From Hybos culiciformis (Eukaryota > Arthropoda > Insecta > Diptera > Hybotidae), in the NCBI GenBank assembly GCA_964007475.1, contig OZ023273.1, forward strand, positions 54,827,834-54,891,833: 64,000 nt of DNA, given 5' to 3'. The notes under the pieces are model-generated. The model worked only from the letters and a program-made list of their open reading frames with translations. It was not told the origin of the DNA and searched no databases. Position 1 is the stretch's first letter, and each line of letters opens with the position of its first letter. This document shows positions 63,989-64,000 of this stretch, piece by piece. The position numbers and the translations under genes were made by a program.

Positions 63989-64000
63989 TTTTCTAGCTTT

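Larger units (their letters stand above)
62246..64000. other. GPCR 3' untranslated region and right-edge intergenic DNA
   Basis: Short tandem repeats are listed separately. Between 62930 and 63055 the motif ATTCATCGCC and its inverse GGCGATGAATTG recur, like the remains of a small palindromic element. Around 63232-63290 a GC-richer piece (GGGCAGCTGCCCCCTCTGG) resembles a transposon end. I see no coding exon. Confidence 0.5.

Noticed and set aside
1..64000. CRISPR array, bacterial operon or rRNA/tRNA gene cluster
   Set aside because: Introns with GT/AG ends, animal gene families and absence of direct repeats with unique spacers exclude CRISPR and bacterial origin; no complete tRNA or rRNA gene was seen.

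Overview
This is a very AT-rich, intron-containing animal window. Four protein-coding loci can be reconstructed exon by exon, and their best family matches (a fused MOCS2B-MBIP protein as in Drosophila, NEMF/Caliban, the FERM protein Bili/FRMD8, a class A GPCR) point to an insect; the order cannot be fixed from sequence alone. Single-letter runs, short introns with GT/AG ends and many small DNA-transposon remnants fit that picture.

Left to right. Positions 2-382 hold the 3' end of an unrecognised gene on the + strand. Positions 4210-11446 carry a compact minus-strand Mocs2 locus: MOCS2A (11171-11446, one exon) is followed 71 nt later by MOCS2B (start at 11099). The MOCS2B reading can end at an in-frame stop (9922) or splice on into three exons that encode MBIP, a subunit of the ATAC histone acetyltransferase complex. 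The last intron of that fusion (7807-4327) contains a 2.3 kb array of a 12-bp minisatellite, blocks of a roughly 100-bp repeat on both sides, and a near-perfect hairpin with 99-bp arms. Divergent from Mocs2, with about 1 kb between start codons, lies the seven-exon NEMF/Caliban gene (12445-16913), a ribosome-quality-control factor that keeps its CAT-tailing residues.

Positions 16959-34792 have no gene I can support. They hold a hAT remnant with a perfect 8-bp target duplication, a probable Mutator-like element with a 9-bp duplication, a second repeat-ended element, a MITE whose sister copy sits inside Mocs2, a CGTC-rich repeat patch and palindromes. The ten-exon bili/FRMD8 gene spans 34857-53282, with an 8 kb second intron and several transposon insertions in introns, one of which contains a tRNA-like segment. 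After a gene-free stretch (53283-60611) comes a four-exon orphan GPCR (60612-62245). The right edge holds short tandem repeats only.

Functionally, the Mocs2 locus joins molybdenum-cofactor synthesis (MOCS2A is the sulfur carrier, MOCS2B the catalytic partner) to chromatin and MAPK regulation (MBIP). The other genes have no obvious pathway link to it. The most interesting structures are the Mocs2 dual reading and its repeat-filled last intron.
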